Source: DASZHA01 sp049644325 (GTDB lineage Bacteria; Chloroflexota; Dormibacteria; DASZGP01). Taken from it: DNA of 64,000 bases. The position numbers and the translations under genes were made by a program. The notes below the pieces were generated by a model. The model saw only the letters and a list, made by a program, of their open reading frames with translations. It was not told the DNA's origin and ran no database searches. The stretch lies in contig JBARRR010000039.1 of the NCBI GenBank assembly GCA_049644325.1, positions 38,909 to 102,908 on the forward strand, read 5' to 3'. Shown piece by piece: positions 41,023 to 49,494 of the stretch. Within the stretch, counting starts at the first letter, position 1; the number at the start of each line of letters is the position of its first letter.

Positions 41023-42356
41023 ACGTGCACCTGGTGGGCATCGGCGGTTCGGGCATGAGCGCGCTGGCGCACCTCTACCTCGAGGCGGGTGACAGCGTCA
41101 GCGGGTCGGACGCGCAGTCGTCGACCGTCACCGACGCACTCGCCGCCGCCGGCGCGCGCGTCGCCATCGGACACGACAGTGGCAACCTCGAGGGCGCTGA
41201 GACGGTGATCGTCTCCACTGCGATTCCCGACGACAACCCCGAGCTGGTGGAGGCCCGGCGTCGGGGCCTGCGCGTGGTCAGCCGGGGGCAGGCCGCCTCG
41301 GAAGTCGCCCGCGGTCGTCGCCAGGTCGCGGTCGCCGGCACCCATGGCAAGACCACGACCACGACGATGGTGGCGACGGCGCTGGGCGCGCTCGACCCGC
41401 TGGTCCTCAGCGGCGGCCGGCTGCCGGGCAGCCAGTACAACTCGCGCTACGGCCGCGGCAAGGTGGCGGTGATCGAGGCGGACGAGAGCGACGGCTCCTT
41501 TCTCGAGCTCACGCCCGAGCTGGCGGTGGTCACCGGCGTCGAGGCTGACCACCTCGACCACTACCCCGACATCGCCGCCATCCGCCGCGCCTTCGAGCTC
41601 TTCGCCAGCCGCGTCACCGGCGCGCTGGTGGCCTGCGTCGACGATGCCGGCGCCGCGGCGCTGGTGGCCGCCGCGCCTGGCGACGTGATCACGTACGGGT
41701 TCGGTCCGGCGGCCCAGGTGCGCGCCGAGCAGTACGAGGCGGTCGACGGCGGCTCCAGCTTCGACGTGTCCTCGCCCTGGGGCTACGAGAAGGTCCGGCT
41801 GCCGGTCCCGGGCAGGCACAACGCCAGCAATGCGCTGGCGGCGCTGGCGGTGGCGGTGAAAATGGGGCGATCGATGGCGGAGGCGGTGAAGGCGCTGGGC
41901 AGCCTGGAGCTGCCGGGCCGCCGGCTGGAGCTGGTGGCAGAGGTCGACGGCGCCCGCGTCTACGATGACTACGGCCACCACCCCACCGAGGTGGTGGTGA
42001 CCCTGGCGGCGGCGCGGGAGCTGACCCCCGGCCGCCTGGTCTGCGCCTTCCAGCCCCACCGCTACTCGCGCCTCAGCGCCATGCTCGAGGAATTCGCCGG
42101 CTCCTTCGGCGGCGCCGACGAGCTGGTCCTGGTGCCGGTCTACAGCGCCGGCGAGGCGCCCATCGACGGCGCTACCTCCGAGGCGCTGGCAGCCGCCGTC
42201 GCCCGCAAACTCCCGGACCTGCCCGTCACCGTGCTGCCGTCGCTTGACGACCTGCCGGCCGACCTCCGGCGGCGGCTCAAGCGCGGCGACGTTGCCGTCT
42301 GCATGGGCGCCGGCGACATCTACCGCGCCAGCCGGCGACTCAGGGACGCGGCTTGA
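41019..42356 (+). CDS. murC: UDP-N-acetylmuramate--L-alanine ligase
   Basis: Adds L-Ala to UDP-MurNAc. The 445-residue product has the MurC N-terminus VHLVGIGGSGMSALAHLYLE, the ATP loop GTHGKTTTT (107-115), IEADESDGSF, TGVEADHLDHY and the C-terminal YDDYGHHPTEVVVTLAAARE and FQPHRYSR blocks. ATGA overlap with murG and TTGA overlap with murB show tight coupling. Confidence 0.96.
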   Translation: MNVHLVGIGGSGMSALAHLYLEAGDSVSGSDAQSSTVTDALAAAGARVAIGHDSGNLEGAETVIVSTAIPDDNPELVEARRRGLRVVSRGQAASEVARGRRQVAVAGTHGKTTTTTMVATALGALDPLVLSGGRLPGSQYNSRYGRGKVAVIEADESDGSFLELTPELAVVTGVEADHLDHYPDIAAIRRAFELFASRVTGALVACVDDAGAAALVAAAPGDVITYGFGPAAQVRAEQYEAVDGGSSFDVSSPWGYEKVRLPVPGRHNASNALAALAVAVKMGRSMAEAVKALGSLELPGRRLELVAEVDGARVYDDYGHHPTEVVVTLAAARELTPGRLVCAFQPHRYSRLSAMLEEFAGSFGGADELVLVPVYSAGEAPIDGATSEALAAAVARKLPDLPVTVLPSLDDLPADLRRRLKRGDVAVCMGAGDIYRASRRLRDAA

Positions 42357-43300
42357 GCTCGCCGCTCTCGAGCACGATCGAATGGCTCCAGCGGGGCGCC
42401 AACCCGAACCATTCGCTGGCGCCGCATACGACCTATCGCATCGGTGGCGCCGCCGACTGGTACCTGGAGGTGGGCTCGGGGTGGTCGAGGTTGATCCGGG
42501 AGACCCGGGAGCGCGGTATCCCAGTCACCCTGCTGGGCAACGGCAGCAACGTCCTGGTCGCCGACGAGGGCGTGGAGGGACTGGTGGTCCACCCCACCGA
42601 CGCCTCCATTGAGGTCCGCGGGGAGACCGTTTACGCCGGCGCCGGGGCTCGGATGGTGAAGGTTGCCCAGGCCGCCGCCGCCGCCGGGCTCACGGGCATG
42701 GAATGGGCGCTGGGCATCCCCGGCATGGTCGGTGGATCGGTCCGCAACAACGCCGGTTGCTTCGGTTCCGACATCGTCTCCACCGTGGTTGCAATCCACG
42801 GCCACGACCCGGCTGGTGAGGAACGCACCTGGACCACCGAAGAGCTGGCCTTCGTATATCGCGGCTCGGCACTTCGCGACGGCGACCTCGCCGGGGCGGT
42901 CGTCACCGCGGCGGAGTTCGGCCTGGCGCCGGCCGACCCTGCCGGCATCAAGAGTCGAATGGACGAAATCCAGCGCCAGCGCCGGCTGACGCAGCCGGTC
43001 AGCAAACGCAGCACCGGCAGCGTCTTCAAGAACCCTCCGGGCGACGCCGCCGCACGGCTGATCGACGCCGCCGGGCTCAAGGGCCGGACCGTCGGCGGCG
43101 CCATGGTCAGCCCCGAGCACGCCAACTTCATCGTCAACGCCGCCAACGCGCGGGCGGCCGACGTGGCCGAGCTGGTGCGGATCGTCCAGGCGACGATCGA
43201 GGACCAGAGCGGTATCCACCTAGAGCCTGAGATCGAGGCGCTGGGACGATGGCCCGGGGGTATCCCCGACGCCTTCGCGGGCCCTGCGGAGAAGACGTGA
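42353..43300 (+). CDS. murB: UDP-N-acetylenolpyruvoylglucosamine reductase
   Basis: FAD/NADPH enzyme making UDP-MurNAc. The 315-residue product has HTTYRIGGAADWYLEVG, the FAD segment LLGNGSNVLVADEGV, GIPGMVGGSVRNNAG, the shorter type II FVYRGSALR region, the catalytic-Ser segment STGSVFKNP and the closing Glu of HLEPEIEALG. Start is TTG in a TTGA overlap with murC. Grouping of murC, murB and ddl in this order is usual for the cluster. Confidence 0.95.
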   Translation: MSSPLSSTIEWLQRGANPNHSLAPHTTYRIGGAADWYLEVGSGWSRLIRETRERGIPVTLLGNGSNVLVADEGVEGLVVHPTDASIEVRGETVYAGAGARMVKVAQAAAAAGLTGMEWALGIPGMVGGSVRNNAGCFGSDIVSTVVAIHGHDPAGEERTWTTEELAFVYRGSALRDGDLAGAVVTAAEFGLAPADPAGIKSRMDEIQRQRRLTQPVSKRSTGSVFKNPPGDAAARLIDAAGLKGRTVGGAMVSPEHANFIVNAANARAADVAELVRIVQATIEDQSGIHLEPEIEALGRWPGGIPDAFAGPAEKT

Positions 43301-44226
43301 AGGTCGTGGTCCTGGCCGGCGGCGTGTCCGGCGAGCGCGAGGTCTCGCTGCGCTCCGGCGGGCAGGTGCTGAATGCACTGCGCAGCCTCGGCCATGAGGC
43401 CGAGATGGTGGACTTCGGCCCCGAGTGCGGCGAGGCGCTGCGCCGCATCGACCCAGACCTCGTTTTCCCGACGCTCCATGGGCCGCTCGGAGAGGACGGC
43501 ACCGCGGCCGCTGTCCTGGAGCTGCTTGACCTGCCCTACGTCGGCTCGGGCGTACTGGCAGGGGCGCTGGCGATGAACAAGGCGGCCGCCAAACGGGTGA
43601 TGATCGCGGAGGGGCTGCCGACACCGGAGTTCGAGCTGGTCGAGAGCGTCGCCGATCCCCGGGTCCAGGCGGGCCACCTGGCTGCCCACCTCGGCCTGCC
43701 CCTGGCGATCAAGCCCAACTCGGGTGGTTCCAGCCTCGGCTTCAGCATCGCCCGGGACGAGGACGCCGTCCTCGATGGTGTGGCCCTCGCCCTGGACAGC
43801 TCCGGGCCCGACGGCGCCGCCCTGGTGGAGAGCTTCAAACCGGGGATGGAGGTGACCATTGGCGTCCTCGGCGTCCACGACCCCCAGGCCCTGCCCACCC
43901 TCGAGATCCTCGCCACCAGCGGCACATACGACTACGAAGCCAAGTACACCGCCGGCATGAGCCAGCACGTCATCCCCGCCCGGATCCCGCCGGCCCAGGC
44001 AGAGGAGGCGCAGCGGCTGGCGCTGCGGGCTCACCACCTCGTCGGCGCTCGGGGTTTGAGCCGGGTCGACGTCATCTGTCCGCCCACCGGCGAGGTCTGG
44101 ATCCTGGAGGTCAACACCATGCCGGGGATGACCGAGCTCAGCCTCTTCCCCGACGCCGCTCGCGCCGCGGGGCTGGAGTTCCCGGAGCTGATCGCCAGGC
44201 TGGTCGAGGAGGCACTGCCGGCGTGA
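43297..44226 (+). CDS. ddl: D-alanine--D-alanine ligase
   Basis: ATP-grasp ligase supplying D-Ala-D-Ala for MurF. The 309-residue product begins VKVVVLAGGVSGEREVSLRS with the family Glu, then LHGPLGEDGTAAAVLELL, the ATP-grasp loop KPNSGGSSLGFS, an EAKYTAGMSQHVIPA segment and the metal-binding EVNTMPGMTELSLFP. GTG 43297 in a GTGA overlap with murB gives the normal family N-terminus. Confidence 0.95.
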   Translation: MKVVVLAGGVSGEREVSLRSGGQVLNALRSLGHEAEMVDFGPECGEALRRIDPDLVFPTLHGPLGEDGTAAAVLELLDLPYVGSGVLAGALAMNKAAAKRVMIAEGLPTPEFELVESVADPRVQAGHLAAHLGLPLAIKPNSGGSSLGFSIARDEDAVLDGVALALDSSGPDGAALVESFKPGMEVTIGVLGVHDPQALPTLEILATSGTYDYEAKYTAGMSQHVIPARIPPAQAEEAQRLALRAHHLVGARGLSRVDVICPPTGEVWILEVNTMPGMTELSLFPDAARAAGLEFPELIARLVEEALPA

Positions 44227-45182
44227 GCACGGGCGGAGGCCGGCGCCGCAGCCCAGCCGGCAGGAGAAGCGCGGGCGGCAGCCGTGACCTGGCGCCGCCC
44301 AGTGAGCACCGCCGGGGCCGTGGCGCCACGCGACGGTCGCGGTCCAGCGGGGCGGGCGCCGCAGGCCTCAGCCTGCCCACGATCACGCTCTCGCCAAGGC
44401 CGGTGCTGCGAGCCGCGATCCTGCTGCTGGAATTGGTCGGCCTCTTCGTCCTGGTCAACCAGCCGGTCTTCGCCTCGACCCGGGTGGACGTCAGTGGCGC
44501 CAAGCACCTGAGCCGCCAGCACATCCTCGACCGGGCCGGCCTGAGCCCGGGGACGTCAATCTTCCTGGTCTCGACCAGCGCGGCGCAGTCGGACCTGGCC
44601 GGCGACCCGTATGTCCGCTCGGCGACGGTCCGCACCCAGCTGCCCAACCAGGTGCGGATTGAGGTGACGGAGTGGGAACCGCTGGCCCTGGTCACCCGCG
44701 GCAACGCCCGTTACCTCCTCAACGAGCAGGGCAACGTCCTCACCGCCACCACCGACGCCGGTCTCGGCCGCAACCCCGGCCAGCCCCGGGTGCCCATCAC
44801 CGAGGAGGACACCGCCGCCCTGGCGCCGGGTCAGAGCGCGATCAACAGCCGGCTGGTGGTGGACCTCGACCAGATGCAGTCGACCTTCCCCTCGGCCTAT
44901 GGCCTGACCGTCGCCAGGTTCCTGATCCAGTCCGGCGGGCAGCTGGTTGTGGAGACCACCGGCGGGCCGCGTATCCTCTTTGGCCAGATGGTCACTCCGG
45001 AGCAGATCGACAGCCTCGACGCCAAGCTGGCGGCTCTCAAATCTCTCAGCAGCCAGGTCGACCTGGGCCACTCCAACCTCGACTACGTGACCCTCGAGAA
45101 CCCCAACGCGCCGGCGACCCACAGCATCCCCAGCCCCTCGCCCAGTCCCAAGCCGTCGGCCTCGCCGACCAAGAAGCCGTAG
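44223..45182 (+). CDS. ftsQ: FtsQ/DivIB-type division protein with POTRA domain
   Basis: The 319-residue product has a long basic cytoplasmic N-terminus (about 1-58, Arg/Gly/Ser-rich), a membrane helix (about 63-83), a POTRA domain starting TRVDVSGAKHLSRQHILDRA (about 86-105) with VRTQLPNQVRIEVTEWEPLA, and a beta-domain. It ends in a Pro/Ser tail (SPSPSPKPSASP). FtsQ scaffolds FtsL and the FtsWI enzyme pair. GTG start overlaps ddl (GTGA). Confidence 0.9.
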   Translation: MSTGGGRRRSPAGRRSAGGSRDLAPPSEHRRGRGATRRSRSSGAGAAGLSLPTITLSPRPVLRAAILLLELVGLFVLVNQPVFASTRVDVSGAKHLSRQHILDRAGLSPGTSIFLVSTSAAQSDLAGDPYVRSATVRTQLPNQVRIEVTEWEPLALVTRGNARYLLNEQGNVLTATTDAGLGRNPGQPRVPITEEDTAALAPGQSAINSRLVVDLDQMQSTFPSAYGLTVARFLIQSGGQLVVETTGGPRILFGQMVTPEQIDSLDAKLAALKSLSSQVDLGHSNLDYVTLENPNAPATHSIPSPSPSPKPSASPTKKP

Positions 45183-45183
45183 C

Positions 45184-45534
45184 TTGGGCCAGCGGACCGG
45201 GCTGATCCAGGTCGCCCTGGTGCTGCTGGCGGCGGCGGTGGGGATCATCGTCGGCGTCAAGACCAACATCCAGATCCCGGTGACGTACTCGCGCTACACC
45301 GCGGTCATGCTGCTGGCGGCGCTCGACTCCATCTTCGGGGCCCTCAAAGCCTCGCTCAACGGCCGCTACGAGAACGCCGTCTTCCTCAGCGGCCTGGTCA
45401 CCAACAGCGCCGTCGCTGGTGCTCTCACCTATCTAGGCGATAAGCTCGGGGTTGAACTCTACTTCGCCGCCATCTTCGCTTTCGGAGTGCGCATCTTCCA
45501 GAACATCGCAGTAATCCGCCGGCAGCTCCTCTAA
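45184..45534 (+). CDS. DUF1290 small integral membrane protein (Sbp-like)
   Basis: The 116-residue product has three hydrophobic helices (about 5-25, 38-58 and 66-106 as a longer stretch) and matches the DUF1290 pattern with YTAVMLLAALDSIFGALKAS and FGVRIFQNIAVIRRQLL. In Bacillus and relatives the Sbp gene sits between divIB/ftsQ and ftsA, as here. Function is unknown. The TTG start lies one base after the ftsQ stop. Confidence 0.88.
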   Translation: MGQRTGLIQVALVLLAAAVGIIVGVKTNIQIPVTYSRYTAVMLLAALDSIFGALKASLNGRYENAVFLSGLVTNSAVAGALTYLGDKLGVELYFAAIFAFGVRIFQNIAVIRRQLL

Positions 45535-45579
45535 TGACCCCGCTCGACTGATGGACCGTTTCGTCGCGCCTCGCCGCTG

Positions 45580-46824
45580 ATGGCGAGGGGAGGGAGGCTG
45601 GTCGGCGTCGACATCGGCAGCACCAAAGTCTGCTGCGTTATCGCCAACCTGCTCGACCCGGACCTGGGCGAGGAGCTGGTCATCAGCGGTGTTGGTGAGG
45701 TGCCGTCCGAGGGCCTCCGCAAGGGCGTCATCGTCAACCTGGAGAAGACGGTCAAGGCGATCGAGAGCGCGGTCCACGCCGCCGAGCGGATGTCGGGCCA
45801 CCGCGTCGACTCGGTCTATGCCGGGCTTGCCGGGGGCCACATGAGGTCGATCAACAGCCACGGCGTGGTGGCGGTGGCGGGCGGCGACCGCGAGATCACC
45901 CAGAAGGACGTCGACCGCGTCATCGACGCCGCCCGGACGGTGTCCATCCCCAACGACTCGGAGGTCATCCACGTAATGCCGCGGAGCTACACCGTTGACG
46001 GCCATGAGGGCGTCCGCGAGGCCGTCGGCATGTCCGGGGCCCGCCTCGAGGTCGAGACCCACATCATCTCGGGCGCCAGCACCGCGGTCCAGAACGTGGT
46101 CAAGGCGGTCCACGGCGCGGGCTTCAATGTCGACGACCTGGTGACCCAATCCCTGGCCTCGGCGGAGGCGGTGCTCAACGACAACGAGCTCGACCAGGGG
46201 GTGGCGGTGGCGGACATCGGCGGCGGCACCACCGATGTGGCCGTCTTCACCGAGGGCAGCGTGATCCACACCGCCGTCCTGCCGGTGGGCGGCAACCACG
46301 TCACCAACGACCTCGCCATCGGGCTGCGCACCAGCCTCACCGACGCCGAGGCGGCCAAGATCAACTACGGCCACGCCCTGCCCCAGCTGATCCCGCGGGA
46401 CGAGGTGATCGACATCCAGCCCATCGGCTCGGACAAGGTCCAGGGCGTCCCGCGCGCCTACCTGGCGGAGATAATCGGCCCCCGCGCCCGGGAGATCATC
46501 GAGATGATCAAGGCCGAAATCGGGTCCAGCGGGCTCCAGGGCCTGCTCCCCGGCGGGCTGGTCCTGACCGGTGGAGGGGCGAAGCTTTTGGGCCTTCCCG
46601 ACCTCGCCGCGGAGGTCCTCGACCTGCCCGTCAGGGTGGGCACGCCGATCAAGATTCGGGGTATGTCCGACAAAGTTGCCGGCCCATCTTTCGCGACCTC
46701 GGTCGGACTGATAAAGTGGGGCGCAAAGCTCACGACGCCGTCCCACGCCTCAGACGGAGCGGGTGCACAAAGCCTGCAGGACGCTTACCAGAAGACCTTG
46801 AGATGGCTACGTGACTTTTTCTGA
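45580..46824 (+). CDS. ftsA: Cell division protein FtsA
   Basis: Actin-like ATPase that tethers FtsZ filaments to the membrane. The 414-residue product has the phosphate-1 loop VGVDIGSTKVCCVIA, the 1C domain region, phosphate-2 ADIGGGTTDVAVF, the adenosine motif LTGGGAKLLGLPDLA and a C-terminal amphipathic helix LQDAYQKTLRWLRDFF that should insert in the membrane. No SepF gene is seen in the window, so FtsA is the only visible FtsZ anchor. A 9-codon ATG ORF (45551-45580) ends on its start codon (TGATG). Confidence 0.95.
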   Translation: MARGGRLVGVDIGSTKVCCVIANLLDPDLGEELVISGVGEVPSEGLRKGVIVNLEKTVKAIESAVHAAERMSGHRVDSVYAGLAGGHMRSINSHGVVAVAGGDREITQKDVDRVIDAARTVSIPNDSEVIHVMPRSYTVDGHEGVREAVGMSGARLEVETHIISGASTAVQNVVKAVHGAGFNVDDLVTQSLASAEAVLNDNELDQGVAVADIGGGTTDVAVFTEGSVIHTAVLPVGGNHVTNDLAIGLRTSLTDAEAAKINYGHALPQLIPRDEVIDIQPIGSDKVQGVPRAYLAEIIGPRAREIIEMIKAEIGSSGLQGLLPGGLVLTGGGAKLLGLPDLAAEVLDLPVRVGTPIKIRGMSDKVAGPSFATSVGLIKWGAKLTTPSHASDGAGAQSLQDAYQKTLRWLRDFF

Positions 46825-46951
46825 TTTCGAGCGACAGATGAGGCTAAAGGGCCTCGGAGGAGTTGCCCCTCCGGACCCTGAGGTCATGGTTTCGGGCGAG
46901 TCGGAGGTGGCTGGGAGAGCCGCGGACGACTCAGGAGTTGAGGAGGATCCC

Positions 46952-48067
46952 ATGGCCAGAGAGATCGACAGGACCATCGACGGCAACGCCCGCATCAAGG
47001 TGGTGGGGGTCGGTGGCGCCGGAGGCAACGCGGTCAACCGGATGATCCGGTCCAAGCTCCGGGGTGTCGAGTTCGTGGCGGTCAACACCGACCTCCAGGC
47101 GCTGCACAGCTCGGAGGCCCACGTCAAGCTGAACATCGGCAAGAAGCTGACCCGTGGCCTGGGCTCGGGGGGTGACCCCAACAAGGGCATGGAGGCGGCC
47201 GAGGAGTCGCGGCAGGAGCTCACCGACCTGCTCAAGGACTGCGACATGGTCTTCATCACCGCGGGCATGGGCGGGGGCACGGGCACCGGCGCCGCCCCGG
47301 TGGTGGCGGAGATCGCCAAGCAGGGTGGGGCCCTGACGATCGGCGTCGTCACCAAGCCCTTCCTCTTCGAGGGCGCCCGCCGCAAGGAGGTTGCCGGCGA
47401 CGGGCTGGAGCAGCTCCACGAGCGGGTCGACACGATGATCACCGTGCCCAACCAGCGGCTGCTGGAGGTGGTCGACAAGAAGACCTCGATGCGCGACGCC
47501 TTCAAGATCGCTGACGACGTCCTCCGCCAGGGGGTCCAGGGCATCTCCGACCTGATCGTCTTCCCGGGCGAGATCAACCTCGACTTCGCCGACGTCAAAA
47601 CGATCATGTCGGGCCAGGGCGCGGCCCTGATGGGCATCGGCTTCGGCAGCGGCGACAGCCGCGCCACCGACGCCGCCAAAGCAGCCATCAGCAGCCCGCT
47701 GCTGGAGACCACCATCGACGGCGCCCGCGGCATCCTGCTCAACATCACCGGCGGCCCCGACCTCGCTCTGTTCGAGATCGACCAGGCGGCCCAACTGGTA
47801 CGCGAGGCGGCCGGCGCCGACGGCAACCTCATCTTCGGCACCGTAATCGACGAACGGATGCAGGGTGAGATCAAGGTCACCGTGATCGCCACCTCGTACA
47901 GCGGCGAGCGGAACGGCCAGATGGACGCCTTCGCGGGCGACGAGGAGGCCGCCGCCTCGGCTTACGAGCCGGCGCGGCCGGTACCTGCCGGCGCCGAGAA
48001 GGAGTCGACGCAGACCTTCGATTCCGACGACCTGGACATACCGGCATTCCTGAGAAACCGAAGGTAG
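46952..48067 (+). CDS. ftsZ: Cell division protein FtsZ
   Basis: Tubulin-like GTPase forming the division ring. The 371-residue product has KVVGVGGAGGNAVNRM, the signature GGGTGTG (107-113), the T7 synergy loop NLDFADVKTIM with the catalytic Asp, a short acidic linker and the conserved C-terminal peptide DDLDIPAFLRNRR that binds FtsA. ATG 46952 is preceded by GAGGAGG at ideal spacing. The frame is open back to a GTG at 46811 inside ftsA, which would add 47 residues, but that start is weaker. Confidence 0.97.
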   Translation: MAREIDRTIDGNARIKVVGVGGAGGNAVNRMIRSKLRGVEFVAVNTDLQALHSSEAHVKLNIGKKLTRGLGSGGDPNKGMEAAEESRQELTDLLKDCDMVFITAGMGGGTGTGAAPVVAEIAKQGGALTIGVVTKPFLFEGARRKEVAGDGLEQLHERVDTMITVPNQRLLEVVDKKTSMRDAFKIADDVLRQGVQGISDLIVFPGEINLDFADVKTIMSGQGAALMGIGFGSGDSRATDAAKAAISSPLLETTIDGARGILLNITGGPDLALFEIDQAAQLVREAAGADGNLIFGTVIDERMQGEIKVTVIATSYSGERNGQMDAFAGDEEAAASAYEPARPVPAGAEKESTQTFDSDDLDIPAFLRNRR

Positions 48068-48074
48068 CCTGACC

Positions 48075-48095
48075 GGGGCGGGCTGGACCCGCCCC
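48075..48095 (+). terminator. Strong GC hairpin after ftsZ
   Basis: GGGGCGGG-CTGGA-CCCGCCCC is a perfect 8-bp stem with a 5-nt loop, 7 bp after the ftsZ stop. It is followed by AAGCGTTTCC rather than a clean U tract. It is the first convincing terminator-like structure after mraZ and marks the end of the cluster. Confidence 0.65.
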
Positions 48096-48122
48096 AAGCG
48101 TTTCCGCCGGGGGACCCGTGAG

Positions 48123-48144
48123 GCACAATTTGCTGTGCTACGAT
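48123..48144 (+). promoter_or_regulatory. Candidate NrdR box and -10 element before nrdR
   Basis: GCACAATTTGCTGTGC (48123-48138) is a palindrome with 5-bp perfect arms and a 6-bp centre, the length and arm pattern of NrdR boxes (ACACWATATWTTGTGT-like; about 11 of 16 positions agree). It is followed at once by TACGAT (48139-48144), a -10-like hexamer, so a bound repressor would cover the promoter. This suggests nrdR autoregulation. Confidence 0.45.
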
Positions 48145-48192
48145 CCGGGCGTACTACAACATGTTGCCTTTATCCCCAGAGGCGCCCAGCTC

Positions 48193-48657
48193 GTGAAGTG
48201 TCCATATTGTGGTCACGAGGAGCTGAAGGTCGTCGACTCTCGTGACTCGGACACCGGTGAGGCCATCCGGCGCCGGCGCGAGTGCCTCGACTGCGAGAAA
48301 CGCTTCACCACCTACGAGCGCGTCGAGAACATCCCCTTCTACGTTATTAAGAAGGACGGCCGCCGCGAGGACTTCAACCGCCAGAAGATGTTCGACGGCC
48401 TGATGACCGCCTGTGAGAAGCGCGACGTCTCCCCATCGACGATCGAGAACACGATCGACGAGATCGAGTCGGCGCTGCGCGCGACCGGCAAGATGGAGAT
48501 CCCGTCGCGCGAGATCGGCGAGCTGGTCATGGAGCACCTGCGCCGTATCGACGACGTGGCCTATGTGCGCTTCGCCAGCGTCTACCGCCAGTTCCGTGAC
48601 CTGACCGAGGTCAAGAAGGAGATCGACCAGCTGCTGAGCAAGCAGGGGATCAAGTAG
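48193..48657 (+). CDS. nrdR: Transcriptional repressor NrdR
   Basis: Represses ribonucleotide reductase genes in response to ATP/dATP. The 154-residue product has the N-terminal zinc ribbon (C3, C6, C31, C34; KCPYCGHEELKVVDSR and CLDCEKRFTT) and an ATP-cone domain (about 49-139, VIKKDGRREDFNRQKMFDGL). GTG 48193 gives the standard V/M-K-C-P-Y-C start; an upstream GTG at 48118 would add 25 unrelated residues and lies within the promoter/operator. Confidence 0.95.
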   Translation: MKCPYCGHEELKVVDSRDSDTGEAIRRRRECLDCEKRFTTYERVENIPFYVIKKDGRREDFNRQKMFDGLMTACEKRDVSPSTIENTIDEIESALRATGKMEIPSREIGELVMEHLRRIDDVAYVRFASVYRQFRDLTEVKKEIDQLLSKQGIK

Positions 48658-48698
48658 GGCGCAAACTGCCTCGACCAGGCGCCAATATCATTCGCCCC

Positions 48699-49475
48699 AT
48701 GGCTTGGGCCCACATCGAGAAGGGGGAGGGGAGGCCGCTGGTCCTGGTCCACGGCATCGGGATGTCAAAGCGCGCCTGGCTGCCGATCATGGACCGCCTG
48801 GCGCGAAGGCGGCGGGTGGTCGCGGTGGACCTTCCCGGCTTCGGCGAGACCAAGTCGCTGAGCGACGGCCTTCCCACCCCGATGCATTACGCCGAGCTGC
48901 TGCCGGAGGCGATGGAGGACCTGGGAGTGACTGCACCCTTCGACATCGCGGGGCTCTCCTTGGGCGGATGGGTCGCGCTGGAAGCCGCCAAGCGGGGTTC
49001 CACGCGCTCGGTGGTGGCACTGTCCCCGGCCGGCCTTTGGGCGCGACAGCCCCGATCGTCCCACTTCCTCCTCGACTCGGCCCACCGGCTCGCGATGGCC
49101 CGCCTGGCACCACTGGCGACGGCGCTGGGGTCCCCAGCGGGGCGGACCGCGCTGATGCTGAGCATCTACGCACGACCCTGGAGGATGAGTGCCGACTTTG
49201 CCCTTGAGTCATCGGAGCTGCTCGCGGGCTGCCCCGACTGGGATCGTGCTCTCGAAGGGCTCAGGCAGAATCGATTCGGCGGCGGCCAGGGCATCAGCGT
49301 CCCAGTGACTGTGGCGTTCGGCACCCGTGACATGATCCATCCCCCCGTGGTTGCCCGCCGCCGAGACCAGCTGCCGGCATCGCACGTCTGGATCAGCCTC
49401 CCCGGCTGTGGCCACGTCCCCATGACCGACGACCCCGAGCTGGTGGCGTCGGTGATCCTCGCCGGGACCGAATAG
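48699..49475 (+). CDS. Alpha/beta hydrolase
   Basis: The 258-residue product has LVLVHGIGMSKRAWLPIM (oxyanion region), VVAVDLPGFGETK, the elbow IAGLSLGGWVALEAAK with Ser nucleophile, the acid FGTRDMIHPP and the base LPGCGHVPMTDDP. Substrate unknown. TATCAT at 48686-48691 lies 7 nt before the ATG and no ribosome site is present, another leaderless candidate. It is inserted between nrdR and pgeF in an otherwise conserved neighbourhood. Confidence 0.88.
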   Translation: MAWAHIEKGEGRPLVLVHGIGMSKRAWLPIMDRLARRRRVVAVDLPGFGETKSLSDGLPTPMHYAELLPEAMEDLGVTAPFDIAGLSLGGWVALEAAKRGSTRSVVALSPAGLWARQPRSSHFLLDSAHRLAMARLAPLATALGSPAGRTALMLSIYARPWRMSADFALESSELLAGCPDWDRALEGLRQNRFGGGQGISVPVTVAFGTRDMIHPPVVARRRDQLPASHVWISLPGCGHVPMTDDPELVASVILAGTE

Positions 49476-49494
49476 TCGGAGCGATGATTGGGGC

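Noticed and set aside
45551..45580. Nine-codon leader ORF before ftsA
   Set aside because: It ends on the ftsA ATG but has no ribosome site and is too short to judge; mentioned only under ftsA.
46854..46872. CGGAGG/CCTCCG hairpin between ftsA and ftsZ as a terminator
   Set aside because: Six-base stem with no T tract inside a tightly organised operon; read-through to ftsZ is expected, so not called.
46811..46951. N-terminal extension of FtsZ from GTG 46811
   Set aside because: The extra 47 residues are unlike FtsZ N-termini, the start lies inside ftsA, and ATG 46952 has an ideal GAGGAGG site.
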